Below the pieces are notes generated by a model that was given only the letters and a program-made list of their open reading frames with translations, made no database searches and was not told the DNA's origin. Both the position numbers and the translations under genes were made by a program. A stretch of 64,000 nt of DNA from Candidatus Kryptoniota bacterium (GTDB lineage Bacteria; Bacteroidota; Ignavibacteria; Kryptoniales; JAKASW01), in NCBI GenBank assembly GCA_036567965.1, contig DATCTN010000026.1, forward strand, positions 62,001 to 126,000, written 5' to 3'. This document shows positions 1 through 8,072 of the stretch, piece by piece (position 1 is the first letter of the stretch; every line of letters begins with the position of its first letter).

Positions 1-1991
1 GACCAAGTTATTCCGGAGGACTTTTCATTTCTACAGATGGAGGCCAGTCGTGGACTCAGTCTATCAATCGTGGAGTACTTGGAATCAATTCTGTTGCCAT
101 AGGTGACACCAACCTGTTTGCTACGGACTTAAACAACCAGGGAATATTCGTATCTACCAACCGCGGTGAAAGCTGGTCGTCCCAGCTTGGTGGAAGTTCG
201 ATCGCTGTAATGGGGACGTCCATTTTCGTGGGAGCGTTTTATAATTCGATCGGGTTCTTCTCGAGGGATAACGGCAAAACCTGGACAGAAACCATGACCC
301 CTGGAGATATCTTCTCCGTTTTAGTCAACAACGATACAATATTTGCAGCAACAGATCACGGCATATTTGCATCGGCTGACTCAGGCTTCACTTGGGCAAA
401 TATTGGGTCGGGACTGAACAGCGCTTGGTTCTACAGTTTGACAATTTCGAACGGATTTTTGTACGCCGGATCAGCTGCAGGCCAAGTATGGCAACGACCG
501 CTTTCCGGAATTTTGATCAACGTTCTCCGCGCGCCCACATTGCTGAGTCCGAAGAATGACTCTACCGTCAATTGCGACTCTGTAGAATGTGTTTGGGCAT
601 CCGTCCCGGGAGCGGCGAGCTACAGGCTTCAAGTAGCACTCAACCCTGACTTTACAAACCTCCTATGCGATGTGTACCCAATTGCCAATACAATATTCAA
701 TTTCAGGAACATTGCCCGCGGTGAAGAATATTACTGGAGGGTTAGCGCCGCCGATTCATCAGCTATGAGCAATTGGTCGTTTGTGTGGGAGTTTCATGGT
801 GCGGTGGACACCAACCGGCGGAGTGTAAAGTGGTCACAGACGGACTTTTCAGCTTCGCGCGTGCAAGCGCTAACGGTACTAGACAGCGCGATTCTTGTCG
901 GAACAAGTTCGAGCGGAGTATTCCGTTCTAGTGATAACGGACTAACATGGATGCCATTGGATTCTGGCCTGACATGTACAAATATTTCTTCGTTAGCAAC
1001 GAACGGTGAAGATCTTTATGCGGGGACTTATTCTGATAGCGGAGGTGTGTTCAGATGGGTAAGAGAATCTGGAAAATGGTCCCTCACCACTCTTGCTTCT
1101 CGGCAGATCTATACGATTGCTGCCTCTGGGACCTACACACTGGCCGGCGGGCCATCCGGGTCAGATTATACGGGAGGGTTGTTCCTCTCGACTAATCAGG
1201 GTTCGTCTTGGACCCAATCTATTAACAGAGGATCATCAGGGATCAGCTCTCTTGTCATCTCAGGAAATGATGTGTACGCGACAGACTTGAATGACCAGGG
1301 GATATTCGTTTCAACGGACCACGGGTCCACTTGGAATTCCCAATACGGAGGAAGCTGTATCGCTGTCATGGGGAACAGCATATTTGTGGGAGCTTTCTAT
1401 CGGGACGGTGGCTATCGTTCGACTGACAACGGGGCGACATGGTCGTACATCGGGAATAGTCCTCTCCCTGAAACTAGTACGCTTTTCCCCATAGGAAGTA
1501 GTTTGATAGCGGCTGGCGAGCACGGTGGTGTCTTCACAAGCTATGATGCAGGACTGACGTGGACGGAAGTAGACAGCGGATTGACGGAAGCTGTCACATC
1601 TTTCACAATGAACAGAGGGTATCTGTTTGCAGGTACAGCAAACGGTCATGTTTGGAAAGGGATCCTCTCGGACATACCTACAATTACACGCAGTGGAGCC
1701 CAGCAGGTCCCCTTGAGCTATCAACTCAGGCAGAATTACCCCAACCCATTCAACCCTTCGACAACCGTCAGCTTCGACTTGTGGCAGACTTCGAGAGTTA
1801 AGCTTGAGATATTCAACTTGCTCGGACAGCAAGTGAGGATTATGGACCTCGGACTTATGGGTGCTGGAAGTTATGCGGACACCGTTGATATGTCGCATTA
1901 CGCAAGCGGAGTTTATTTCTATCGAATTGAAGCGGTGGGAGTGGACGGGCAGCAGTTCATCGCAACTAAGAAGATGGTCCTAATGAAATAA
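1..1991 (+). CDS. Secreted Asp-box (BNR) repeat protein with T9SS sorting domain, 5'-truncated by window edge
   Basis: The reading frame is open from base 3 to the stop at 1991, so the gene begins before the window. An internal ATG at 210 is not the start, because the codons before it encode the same kind of repeat. The protein has beta-propeller-type repeats with Asp-box motifs (STDGGQSW, STNRGESW, SSDNGLTW, STNQGSSW, STDHGSTW), then a fibronectin-III-like segment (bases about 530-790, containing YRLQVALNPDF), then a second propeller block. It ends in a T9SS type A sorting domain ([11 protein letters not shown], then a beta-sandwich ending KKMVLMK). Such proteins are exported by Sec, crossed over the outer membrane by T9SS and released or surface-anchored. 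The repeat units are an internal duplication (separate entry). The ligand or substrate cannot be told; Asp boxes occur in sialidases, GH74 enzymes and non-catalytic propellers alike. Confidence 0.85.
   Translation, partial: PSYSGGLFISTDGGQSWTQSINRGVLGINSVAIGDTNLFATDLNNQGIFVSTNRGESWSSQLGGSSIAVMGTSIFVGAFYNSIGFFSRDNGKTWTETMTPGDIFSVLVNNDTIFAATDHGIFASADSGFTWANIGSGLNSAWFYSLTISNGFLYAGSAAGQVWQRPLSGILINVLRAPTLLSPKNDSTVNCDSVECVWASVPGAASYRLQVALNPDFTNLLCDVYPIANTIFNFRNIARGEEYYWRVSAADSSAMSNWSFVWEFHGAVDTNRRSVKWSQTDFSASRVQALTVLDSAILVGTSSSGVFRSSDNGLTWMPLDSGLTCTNISSLATNGEDLYAGTYSDSGGVFRWVRESGKWSLTTLASRQIYTIAASGTYTLAGGPSGSDYTGGLFLSTNQGSSWTQSINRGSSGISSLVISGNDVYATDLNDQGIFVSTDHGSTWNSQYGGSCIAVMGNSIFVGAFYRDGGYRSTDNGATWSYIGNSPLPETSTLFPIGSSLIAAGEHGGVFTSYDAGLTWTEVDSGLTEAVTSFTMNRGYLFAGTANGHVWKGILSDIPTITRSGAQQVPLSYQLRQNYPNPFNPSTTVSFDLWQTSRVKLEIFNLLGQQVRIMDLGLMGAGSYADTVDMSHYASGVYFYRIEAVGVDGQQFIATKKMVLMK
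3..1668 (+). repeat. Internal tandem duplication, 1158-bp period
   Basis: Bases about 3-510 and 1161-1668 encode clearly homologous protein in the same frame and order: GGLFISTDGG / GGLFLSTNQG, WTQSINRG in both, FVGAFY in both, and GQVWQRPLSG / GHVWKGILSD. The landmark ATGGGG at 210 recurs at 1368, giving a period of exactly 386 codons. The copies have diverged in both bases and residues, so this is an old duplication of propeller plus linker rather than an assembly artefact. Only one full period lies inside the window, so more copies may lie upstream. Confidence 0.8.
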
Positions 1992-2006
1992 TTCTTGAAG
2001 GTGGTC

Positions 2007-2034
2007 CGGCGGGCCTAGCTCCATTGGCCCGCCG
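2007..2034. terminator. GC-rich hairpin between convergent genes
   Basis: A 9-bp perfect stem (CGGCGGGCC paired with GGCCCGCCG) with a 10-base loop starts 15 bases after the stop of the T9SS gene. It lies between two convergent genes and could serve both. There is no strong T-run on the plus strand, so it is a weak or bidirectional terminator candidate. Confidence 0.45.
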
Positions 2035-2128
2035 TCTTCGCTTGGTAGAAACTTCCGAGACGGAATCTGAAGAAATGTAGACAGTCAAAATGAGGGATCG
2101 TGGGACGTTGAAATGGCCCGGGGCGATT

Positions 2129-2761
2129 TCACCTCTTGACTCCTTCAACAATCACTGCATCCAGCGTTCTCTCCCCAAGTTCTATTGCATTTATGTCGTC
2201 AATCCGGCTCTCAAACGGGCCCTTACTCTCTGCATCGAACCCTATCGAATTCAACACTTCAACTAGAGCCGAAGTGTCGTACATACATTTGTGAGGGAAC
2301 TGAAGAAAGCTCGCGAAGAAGTCTTTCAGGCGGTTGTTTCTGGTCTCGTAAAGAACGCCAAGGCTCTCGACAAGGTCATCGGCCCGCATCTTGCCGGTTC
2401 TATATTTCTCAACCAAAACTTTCAGATCCGGAACTACGATTCGAATAACTCCTCCTGTTCGCAATACCCTGTGACACTCCGTCAGCAATCTTAAGCCGTC
2501 CTTCTTCGAGAAGTGTTCGACTATGTGCGACGCGTAAACGACATCCGCCTCCCCGTCTCCCCAGGGAAAACGTTTCTGCAGATCCCTGACCAGGACGCCA
2601 TCCCAATTCCATGGATTGCCATGTGGATCAAGATCGAACAGTTTCAATTTCCTGTTAATGAGGTTGTATAGTGGTACCCTTGATAAACGGGCGCCCATGG
2701 AATAATCCACGTTGACCCATCCTGCTGGCTTAACAGACCCGCAGCCGATATTAATCTTCAT
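2129..2761 (-). CDS. Class I SAM-dependent methyltransferase
   Basis: The 210-residue protein opens with a motif I glycine-rich SAM site (INIGCGSVKPAGWVNVD), followed by ADVVYASHIVEHF and LRTGGVIRIVVPDL, the usual motifs II-III of Methyltransf_11-type enzymes. In many bacteria this short form, with DxSHxxEH and LRPGG-like blocks, sits with surface-polysaccharide genes and methylates a small molecule or sugar. The substrate is not identifiable here. The start ATG at 2761 has an AAAGGA Shine-Dalgarno sequence. It is a single gene on the minus strand, convergent with the upstream T9SS gene and divergent from the MgtC-type gene. Confidence 0.75.
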   Translation of the reverse strand: MKINIGCGSVKPAGWVNVDYSMGARLSRVPLYNLINRKLKLFDLDPHGNPWNWDGVLVRDLQKRFPWGDGEADVVYASHIVEHFSKKDGLRLLTECHRVLRTGGVIRIVVPDLKVLVEKYRTGKMRADDLVESLGVLYETRNNRLKDFFASFLQFPHKCMYDTSALVEVLNSIGFDAESKGPFESRIDDINAIELGERTLDAVIVEGVKR

Positions 2762-3042
2762 CTCGTCATCCTTTTGCTGATAGCAAATATAGGGAATCTG
2801 CCCCTACTTCCTCAAGAAAAAGATCACGAGATAAAACGTTCCCTAACGAGGCAAGTCATCAGTCGACCTTTCAACGTTGTTGAAACATTTGAGTTATTCG
2901 GCAATGTTGGTTATCACCAATCCGGAAGTCAACGAACCGCCGGAGCTACCGCGTAGGCGGCTGAGCCGGGTGTGGCTTCCCGAAGTTCCTTACCTGCTTC
3001 AAAGTTTGATATTCTCACGAAGTGATTTTATAATATACCGGT

Positions 3043-3513
3043 ATGCTTACTACAACACAGATGCTGGTACGCCTCGGCGTCGCAGTATTCCTTGGTCTCC
3101 TGGTCGGGCTTGAAAGGGAATCCATCGGGAAGGAGGCAGGCGTAAGGACGGATATGCTGGTCTCCGCGGGCGCTGCTCTATTCTCCATTGCCGGACTCTC
3201 ACTCCCTTACATAATCTCGGTAGGAAATCTTTCCGACGTCATTGCAAGGAACAGCGGGTTCCTGACGGTGATTGCTAATATCGTGGTCGGCATCGGCTTC
3301 CTCGGCGCTGGCATTATCGTGAAACAGGGAGTCCACGTCAGAAGTGTCACGACCGCAGCCACAGTTTGGTATGTGGCGGCAGTCGGCGTACTCTGCGGCA
3401 TCGGCTTGATGGAGCTTGCCGCAATCGCAACGGGTGGAATGATCGTTCTCCTTCTCATCCTGAGAGGACTCAACATACCACTCCTCTTCGACAGGGAAGA
3501 TCGTAAAGAATAG
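3043..3513 (+). CDS. MgtC/SapB family inner-membrane protein
   Basis: The 156-residue protein consists of the N-terminal MgtC domain only. It has about four hydrophobic helices and the hallmark LGLLVGLERE followed by GVRTDMLVSAGAALF, then GIGFLGAGIIVKQGVHVRSVTTAATVW. MgtC proteins are inner-membrane factors linked to growth at low magnesium and to modulation of ATP synthase or phosphate metabolism; some homologues have unknown roles. There is no obvious Shine-Dalgarno sequence before the ATG. A perfect 10-bp palindrome, ATACCGGTAT, overlaps the start codon (3035-3044). Confidence 0.85.
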   Translation: MLTTTQMLVRLGVAVFLGLLVGLERESIGKEAGVRTDMLVSAGAALFSIAGLSLPYIISVGNLSDVIARNSGFLTVIANIVVGIGFLGAGIIVKQGVHVRSVTTAATVWYVAAVGVLCGIGLMELAAIATGGMIVLLLILRGLNIPLLFDREDRKE

Positions 3514-3526
3514 GTAAGGGTTGCTG

Positions 3527-3543
3527 CCGTTCTCGAGGAACGG
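3527..3543 (+). terminator. Short hairpin after MgtC gene
   Basis: The stem CCGTTC/GAACGG has a 5-base loop and lies 14 bases after the stop. No T-run follows, so support is weak. Confidence 0.25.
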
Positions 3544-3744
3544 GCTATTGGGGACTGTGCTCTAACTACTTTGCTGCAGTGAGTGCATTTATCACTTTCT
3601 ATTTCAATCCTCGTTTGATCGAACAGAACTGATTCAAGTCTTTACTTGTTAAGCCTGATGACGACCTCTAACAGGTCTGCCTCAGTTGTGCCGGTCTCTG
3701 CCACAGACGTTTTTTGTGAATTCAAAGAGCATTGGAGTGATTCA

Positions 3745-6531
3745 ATGAGAAGTTTCTTTATAATGATGACCGCGCTTGTGACGTCCGCATATGCGCAGGT
3801 TGGCGACGCAGTAAAGCTAAAGAATCCCATCGGCTGGGAATTACATTCCGGTGCAGTCTCGACCGCGAGGTTCTACAAGTCCAACAGTTTGAGCAATCAA
3901 AAAACAATTCAATCATCCCCATGGCAGGCGATCGGCCCGGCCCCGATGCAGAGCGGATTCTATTCTTATGTTTCAGGGAGAGTCAGCTCACTGGCCGTCG
4001 ACCCTACAGATTCGACCGTTGTGTATTGCGCTGCTGCCGGCGGAGGTCTCTGGAAAACAAGCGACGGCGGAGCGTCATGGACACCTCTCACCGACGATTT
4101 CCCCGAGCTCTCATCAGGCTCGGTCGCGATTGATCCCTTACACACGAATATTGTCTACTACGCAACAGGCGAACTCAATTTCAATCTTGACGGGTATCCT
4201 GGCGCAGGAATGTATAAGTCGACGGATGGCGGCAGCTCTTGGACCCAGATGACGATTCCCGCCGGCGGCGGACTCTATTACGCAAGCAAGGTTGAAGTCG
4301 CTCCTTCAAACGACTCGATTGTCTACGTTGCGGGATATTACGACGTATACAAGTCGACGAACTTCGGTCAAAGCTGGACCGAACTTCACCTTACGAACGG
4401 CGCCGTCGACGACATCGTGATCGATCCTGCGGACGCAAGAAAGGTTTATGCTTCCTACGGCGACCTGTTTGCAGGCGACAGTGCAAATTACGGAATCTAT
4501 AAATCCACAGACGGAGGTTCATCCTGGTCTCGCCTGTCGAGCGGACTTCCTCCGTCGTCGCAGGTAAGCAGGATCTCACTTGCAATTGCAAGGAACAATG
4601 ATCAGGTGTTGTATGCGGCCATCAACGGGAACAAGCCCGGGAGCACCACGACCGACACGAACAGGGTTTACAAATCAACGAACGGTGGAGCTAGCTGGTC
4701 GTTGCTATCATCTGTGACTGCAACTTCAGACTTCGGTGGTGGACAGGGATGGTACAACAATGTCATCTCGGTAGACCCGACAAATTCTAACATTGTCTAC
4801 CTCGGTGGGATCGATTTCTGGAAATCGACAAACGGCGGAAGCAGCTGGACAAATCTCACCGACGCGTATGGAAGCTACACCGGTGCCAACATTCACCCCG
4901 ATCAGCACGCGATCTCATTTTCGGGCGGCAGCGGATCGTTCTTCTACATCGGAAACGACGGGGGTATATGGAAAACCTCTGACGGCGGGAGTACATTCAC
5001 TAACTGCAACACGAACCTGCAGACGATTCAGTATTACGCGATCGACGCCGACCAGAACAATTCGCCTATTACAGTCGGCGGAACTCAGGATAACGGTACG
5101 GAAGAAGACTCGCTCCCATCGCTCGTGTGGAGTGAGATTAACGGCGGAGACGGCGGATACGTCCTCATCGACCCGAAGAACTCGAACAATATTTTTGCTG
5201 AATACGTTTTCGGAGCGCTCGTCAAGTCGACCGACGGCGGATCGACTTTCAATTCCATTACATCCGGCATAAACGAGTCCGGATACTGGACCACTCCCTA
5301 TGTTATGGATCCGAATAACGACGCCCATCTATTCACGGGCACCTCGAAAATTTACAAAACTACGAATGGCGGCTCGCACTGGAGTTCTGTAGGCGGAATT
5401 TTGGTTTCGGCGTCCACATTGATTACGACGATGTCTATATCTCCGGCGAACGACAGCATTATCTACGCAGGCCTCAGCGGTTACAGGGGCGCGAGCGGGA
5501 CAGCGTACCTTTTTGTCTCGACGAATGGTGGAAGCAGCTGGACCAACGTAACGAGCAAGCTTCCCACAAGCTGCGACTTTTGCCGGGTCACTGCCGACCC
5601 GACCCACTCTGGCTCTGCATATCTTGCCGTGCTCTCGGGTTCGGCGCATGTCCTGAAAACAACTGATCGCGGCCAGACATGGACAGCTATCTCTTCGACT
5701 CTCACAGGATTTGACGATGTCCCGACAAAAATAATCTGTGTGGATTCACTCACGGGTTACATATACGGCGGCACTTATTCCGGAGTATATCTTTCAACGG
5801 ACGATGGCACATCATGGTCGAAGTTCACATCCGGGCTGCCCGACGCGGTAGTTGATGACATTGCGATTCAGTATTCTTCTCACAATTTGCGTGTCGGGAC
5901 GCATGGAAGAGGGACGTGGCAGCTCGCGCTGAGCGATGTCTCTCTCCCGGCACAACTCCTAAACTATACTGGGAAGACAGCTGGAAACGGGATCGCTCTT
6001 TCGTGGACCACCGCGTCGGAACAAAACAATTCCGGATTTGTCATCATGAGGAAGAGCAGAACTGATTTGAGCTATGTGACTATTGCCAATTATCTGACCG
6101 ATCAGTCACTACGAGGCGAGGGAACAAGTCCGTCCGGAAGGAGCTACGAGTTCACGGATGACAACGTGCTGCCCGGCAACTATTACGATTACCAGATCAC
6201 AGAAGTAGGTGGTGGCGGGCTCACAAGGACTTACGGACCGATAGAAGTTTTCACGACTCCTGCGCCGAAAGATTTCGTCCTTCATCAAAATTATCCGAAT
6301 CCCTTCAATCCATCCACGGACATTTCTTACGAGGTGCCACACGGGAGCCGAGTGTCCTTAACCTTATACAACACGCTCGGCGAAAAGATTGCAGATCTGG
6401 TCAACACATATCAGTCAGCGGGAAGATATGACGTGCAATTTAACGGCGGCAATCTCGCCAGCGGAATCTACTTCTGCCGGATCGTGGCTGGCGGCTATGC
6501 TCGCACAATCAAACTGGTCCTGCTGAAGTAG
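3745..6531 (+). CDS. Secreted Asp-box beta-propeller (sortilin/Vps10-like) protein with T9SS sorting domain
   Basis: The frame opens at a TTG at 3646, but the ATG at 3745 is preferred: it has GGAG 7 bases upstream and begins a clean signal peptide (MRSFFIMMTALVTSAYAQ). The mature part carries about twelve Asp boxes ([36 protein letters not shown] and others) with repeated PTDSTVVYCAA-like strands, as in VPS10/sortilin-type and GH74-like propellers. A beta-sandwich segment follows (about residues 735-830), then a C-terminal sorting domain ([12 protein letters not shown], ending KLVLLK). The protein is expected outside the cell or on its surface. The canonical GH74 catalytic surroundings are not seen, so a binding or adhesion role is as likely as catalysis. 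Confidence 0.85.
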   Translation: MRSFFIMMTALVTSAYAQVGDAVKLKNPIGWELHSGAVSTARFYKSNSLSNQKTIQSSPWQAIGPAPMQSGFYSYVSGRVSSLAVDPTDSTVVYCAAAGGGLWKTSDGGASWTPLTDDFPELSSGSVAIDPLHTNIVYYATGELNFNLDGYPGAGMYKSTDGGSSWTQMTIPAGGGLYYASKVEVAPSNDSIVYVAGYYDVYKSTNFGQSWTELHLTNGAVDDIVIDPADARKVYASYGDLFAGDSANYGIYKSTDGGSSWSRLSSGLPPSSQVSRISLAIARNNDQVLYAAINGNKPGSTTTDTNRVYKSTNGGASWSLLSSVTATSDFGGGQGWYNNVISVDPTNSNIVYLGGIDFWKSTNGGSSWTNLTDAYGSYTGANIHPDQHAISFSGGSGSFFYIGNDGGIWKTSDGGSTFTNCNTNLQTIQYYAIDADQNNSPITVGGTQDNGTEEDSLPSLVWSEINGGDGGYVLIDPKNSNNIFAEYVFGALVKSTDGGSTFNSITSGINESGYWTTPYVMDPNNDAHLFTGTSKIYKTTNGGSHWSSVGGILVSASTLITTMSISPANDSIIYAGLSGYRGASGTAYLFVSTNGGSSWTNVTSKLPTSCDFCRVTADPTHSGSAYLAVLSGSAHVLKTTDRGQTWTAISSTLTGFDDVPTKIICVDSLTGYIYGGTYSGVYLSTDDGTSWSKFTSGLPDAVVDDIAIQYSSHNLRVGTHGRGTWQLALSDVSLPAQLLNYTGKTAGNGIALSWTTASEQNNSGFVIMRKSRTDLSYVTIANYLTDQSLRGEGTSPSGRSYEFTDDNVLPGNYYDYQITEVGGGGLTRTYGPIEVFTTPAPKDFVLHQNYPNPFNPSTDISYEVPHGSRVSLTLYNTLGEKIADLVNTYQSAGRYDVQFNGGNLASGIYFCRIVAGGYARTIKLVLLK

Positions 6532-6602
6532 GCGAACTGTGTTCTCCGATTTCGGCTGGAAGTGTTTGTGCAAAGGTCCGGCTGCTTACAACTGTTCGGT
6601 CA

Positions 6603-8063
6603 TCATATTTTGAATTTCAGCGCGCTGAATGCCAGGGAAACGGCTTTCGCTTTCGTGGGATAAATAAGTGGCTCCATGTCCCCAAACCCCAGATCGAAAT
6701 CCCAGTATCTTGTACTTATCCCGGTTCCCGCGGACCATCTCATGCCATGGTCACCTCCGAACCTCACGCCCGTTCTGATTGGAATCGTGTAAAAAGGTCT
6801 CCACTCCGCCCCGACACCGTACTCTGGACTCGTGGAGTTTCCGAAGTTGTTGTTGAGTCCTCGCCTGAATTCTAAAGCCACTATGATCTGTCCGGGAACG
6901 CCGTGAAGAATTTCATCCGGATGTACAGCGATAGATATGCCGACTTTTGTCGGAAGAGAAGTGGTGAAATGTGACGATGGGGAGCTAGTTCCTTTGATTA
7001 CCGTTCTCAGGACATTTTGGATTGAGTCCACGACTTCGGATACATCAATATCCTGGGGCGTTGGACTTGAATAGCCGGAATAGACTATCGTAGTGTCGGC
7101 GGAAGTTGCTAAGTCGTTGCGGGACCAGTAGATCTTGCCAAGATCGGTAACACTTATCCCGAGAGTGAAAAATCGAAAGAGCCTTGCGGACATGCCGAAA
7201 TCTGCCCCGATTCCCATGCCTGCCGGGTGAAAAGGATCAAAGGCTTTCAGATCTTTCCCGCTTTCATTATCCGGGTTCTCACTAAAAATTGCGCTTGCTA
7301 TGCCCGATTGCTGCGACGTGAAGTTGACCTTCAATTCGCAGTCGTAGGTTTCGGGGTCGGTATAAATAGAGCTGTTCCGCGATACCACAGTCGCGTAACC
7401 GTAACCCGCGACATACTTCGGCGCCACGCCTATAACAATGTCGCTGATTTGAGATCTGGAAATCTTGGTGAGATCAGGAATTCGAAGCGCAAGATCCACT
7501 GATGACTCAGTGTACCACCAAATGGATCCGGCTAACTTGTTCCAGTTAAAGGTTGAGCCGGGTGAATTCCCGTTCAAAGGAAAGAGGACGGTGCTCGGGA
7601 GTTCAAGTTTCGATCCGGCGATTTCGTCAATTGCCACCCCCACTCCAAAATTCCCGCTGCTCCATGATAATCCGATTACTCGTGCATTCACTCCGCCAAG
7701 GAAATTACCGACGCTGTCGGGGAATGCCGCGAGGATCGACGCCTTGTCTGAAGCGGTAAGCACCTTTCCGTTTTCATCTCCCCGGTTGTTGTATTGTCCA
7801 GTTCCTGTGAAGTACTTGTTATAGAAATCAATATCAACCACATCATTGCCGGCGTACAGACTCACGGGAAGGAATTCGATCACCAGGATTCCTTTCGGAC
7901 CACTCAAGAGGTTTGCAGGATTTGTGCCGATCGCATCGACATCGCTCGACATGGCAATCGAATTATTGCCCATCGAAACGAGACGTGCCGGGAGGAGCTC
8001 CTGTGCGTTCAATATGGATAGTGCGGTAATGACTCCCGCAAGGACAAGAAAAAGTCGAGTCAA
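6603..8063 (-). CDS. Outer-membrane beta-barrel protein, DUF5723-like
   Basis: The 486-residue protein has a signal peptide (TRLFLVLAGVITALSILNAQ) and then GNNSIAMSSDVDAIGTNPANL. This resembles the N-terminus of FadL/PorV-like and DUF5723 outer-membrane proteins, in which a short segment precedes a barrel of alternating strands. The C-terminus ends in strand-like FSALKFKI. It starts at TTG: the only upstream in-frame codons are three sense codons after the TGA stop of the preceding lipoprotein gene, and no ATG precedes the signal peptide. The gap to that gene is 9 bases, so the two are co-transcribed and probably translationally coupled. Family assignment is by resemblance only; function is unknown. 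Confidence 0.6.
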   Translation of the reverse strand: MTRLFLVLAGVITALSILNAQELLPARLVSMGNNSIAMSSDVDAIGTNPANLLSGPKGILVIEFLPVSLYAGNDVVDIDFYNKYFTGTGQYNNRGDENGKVLTASDKASILAAFPDSVGNFLGGVNARVIGLSWSSGNFGVGVAIDEIAGSKLELPSTVLFPLNGNSPGSTFNWNKLAGSIWWYTESSVDLALRIPDLTKISRSQISDIVIGVAPKYVAGYGYATVVSRNSSIYTDPETYDCELKVNFTSQQSGIASAIFSENPDNESGKDLKAFDPFHPAGMGIGADFGMSARLFRFFTLGISVTDLGKIYWSRNDLATSADTTIVYSGYSSPTPQDIDVSEVVDSIQNVLRTVIKGTSSPSSHFTTSLPTKVGISIAVHPDEILHGVPGQIIVALEFRRGLNNNFGNSTSPEYGVGAEWRPFYTIPIRTGVRFGGDHGMRWSAGTGISTRYWDFDLGFGDMEPLIYPTKAKAVSLAFSALKFKI

Positions 8064-8072
8064 TACGGTTGC

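Noticed and set aside
3035-3044. Palindrome ATACCGGTAT over the MgtC-type start codon, similar to the TTACCGGTAA site.
   Set aside because: Only the inner eight bases are shared and the context is not a sugar gene. Chance cannot be excluded, so it was not called as an operator.
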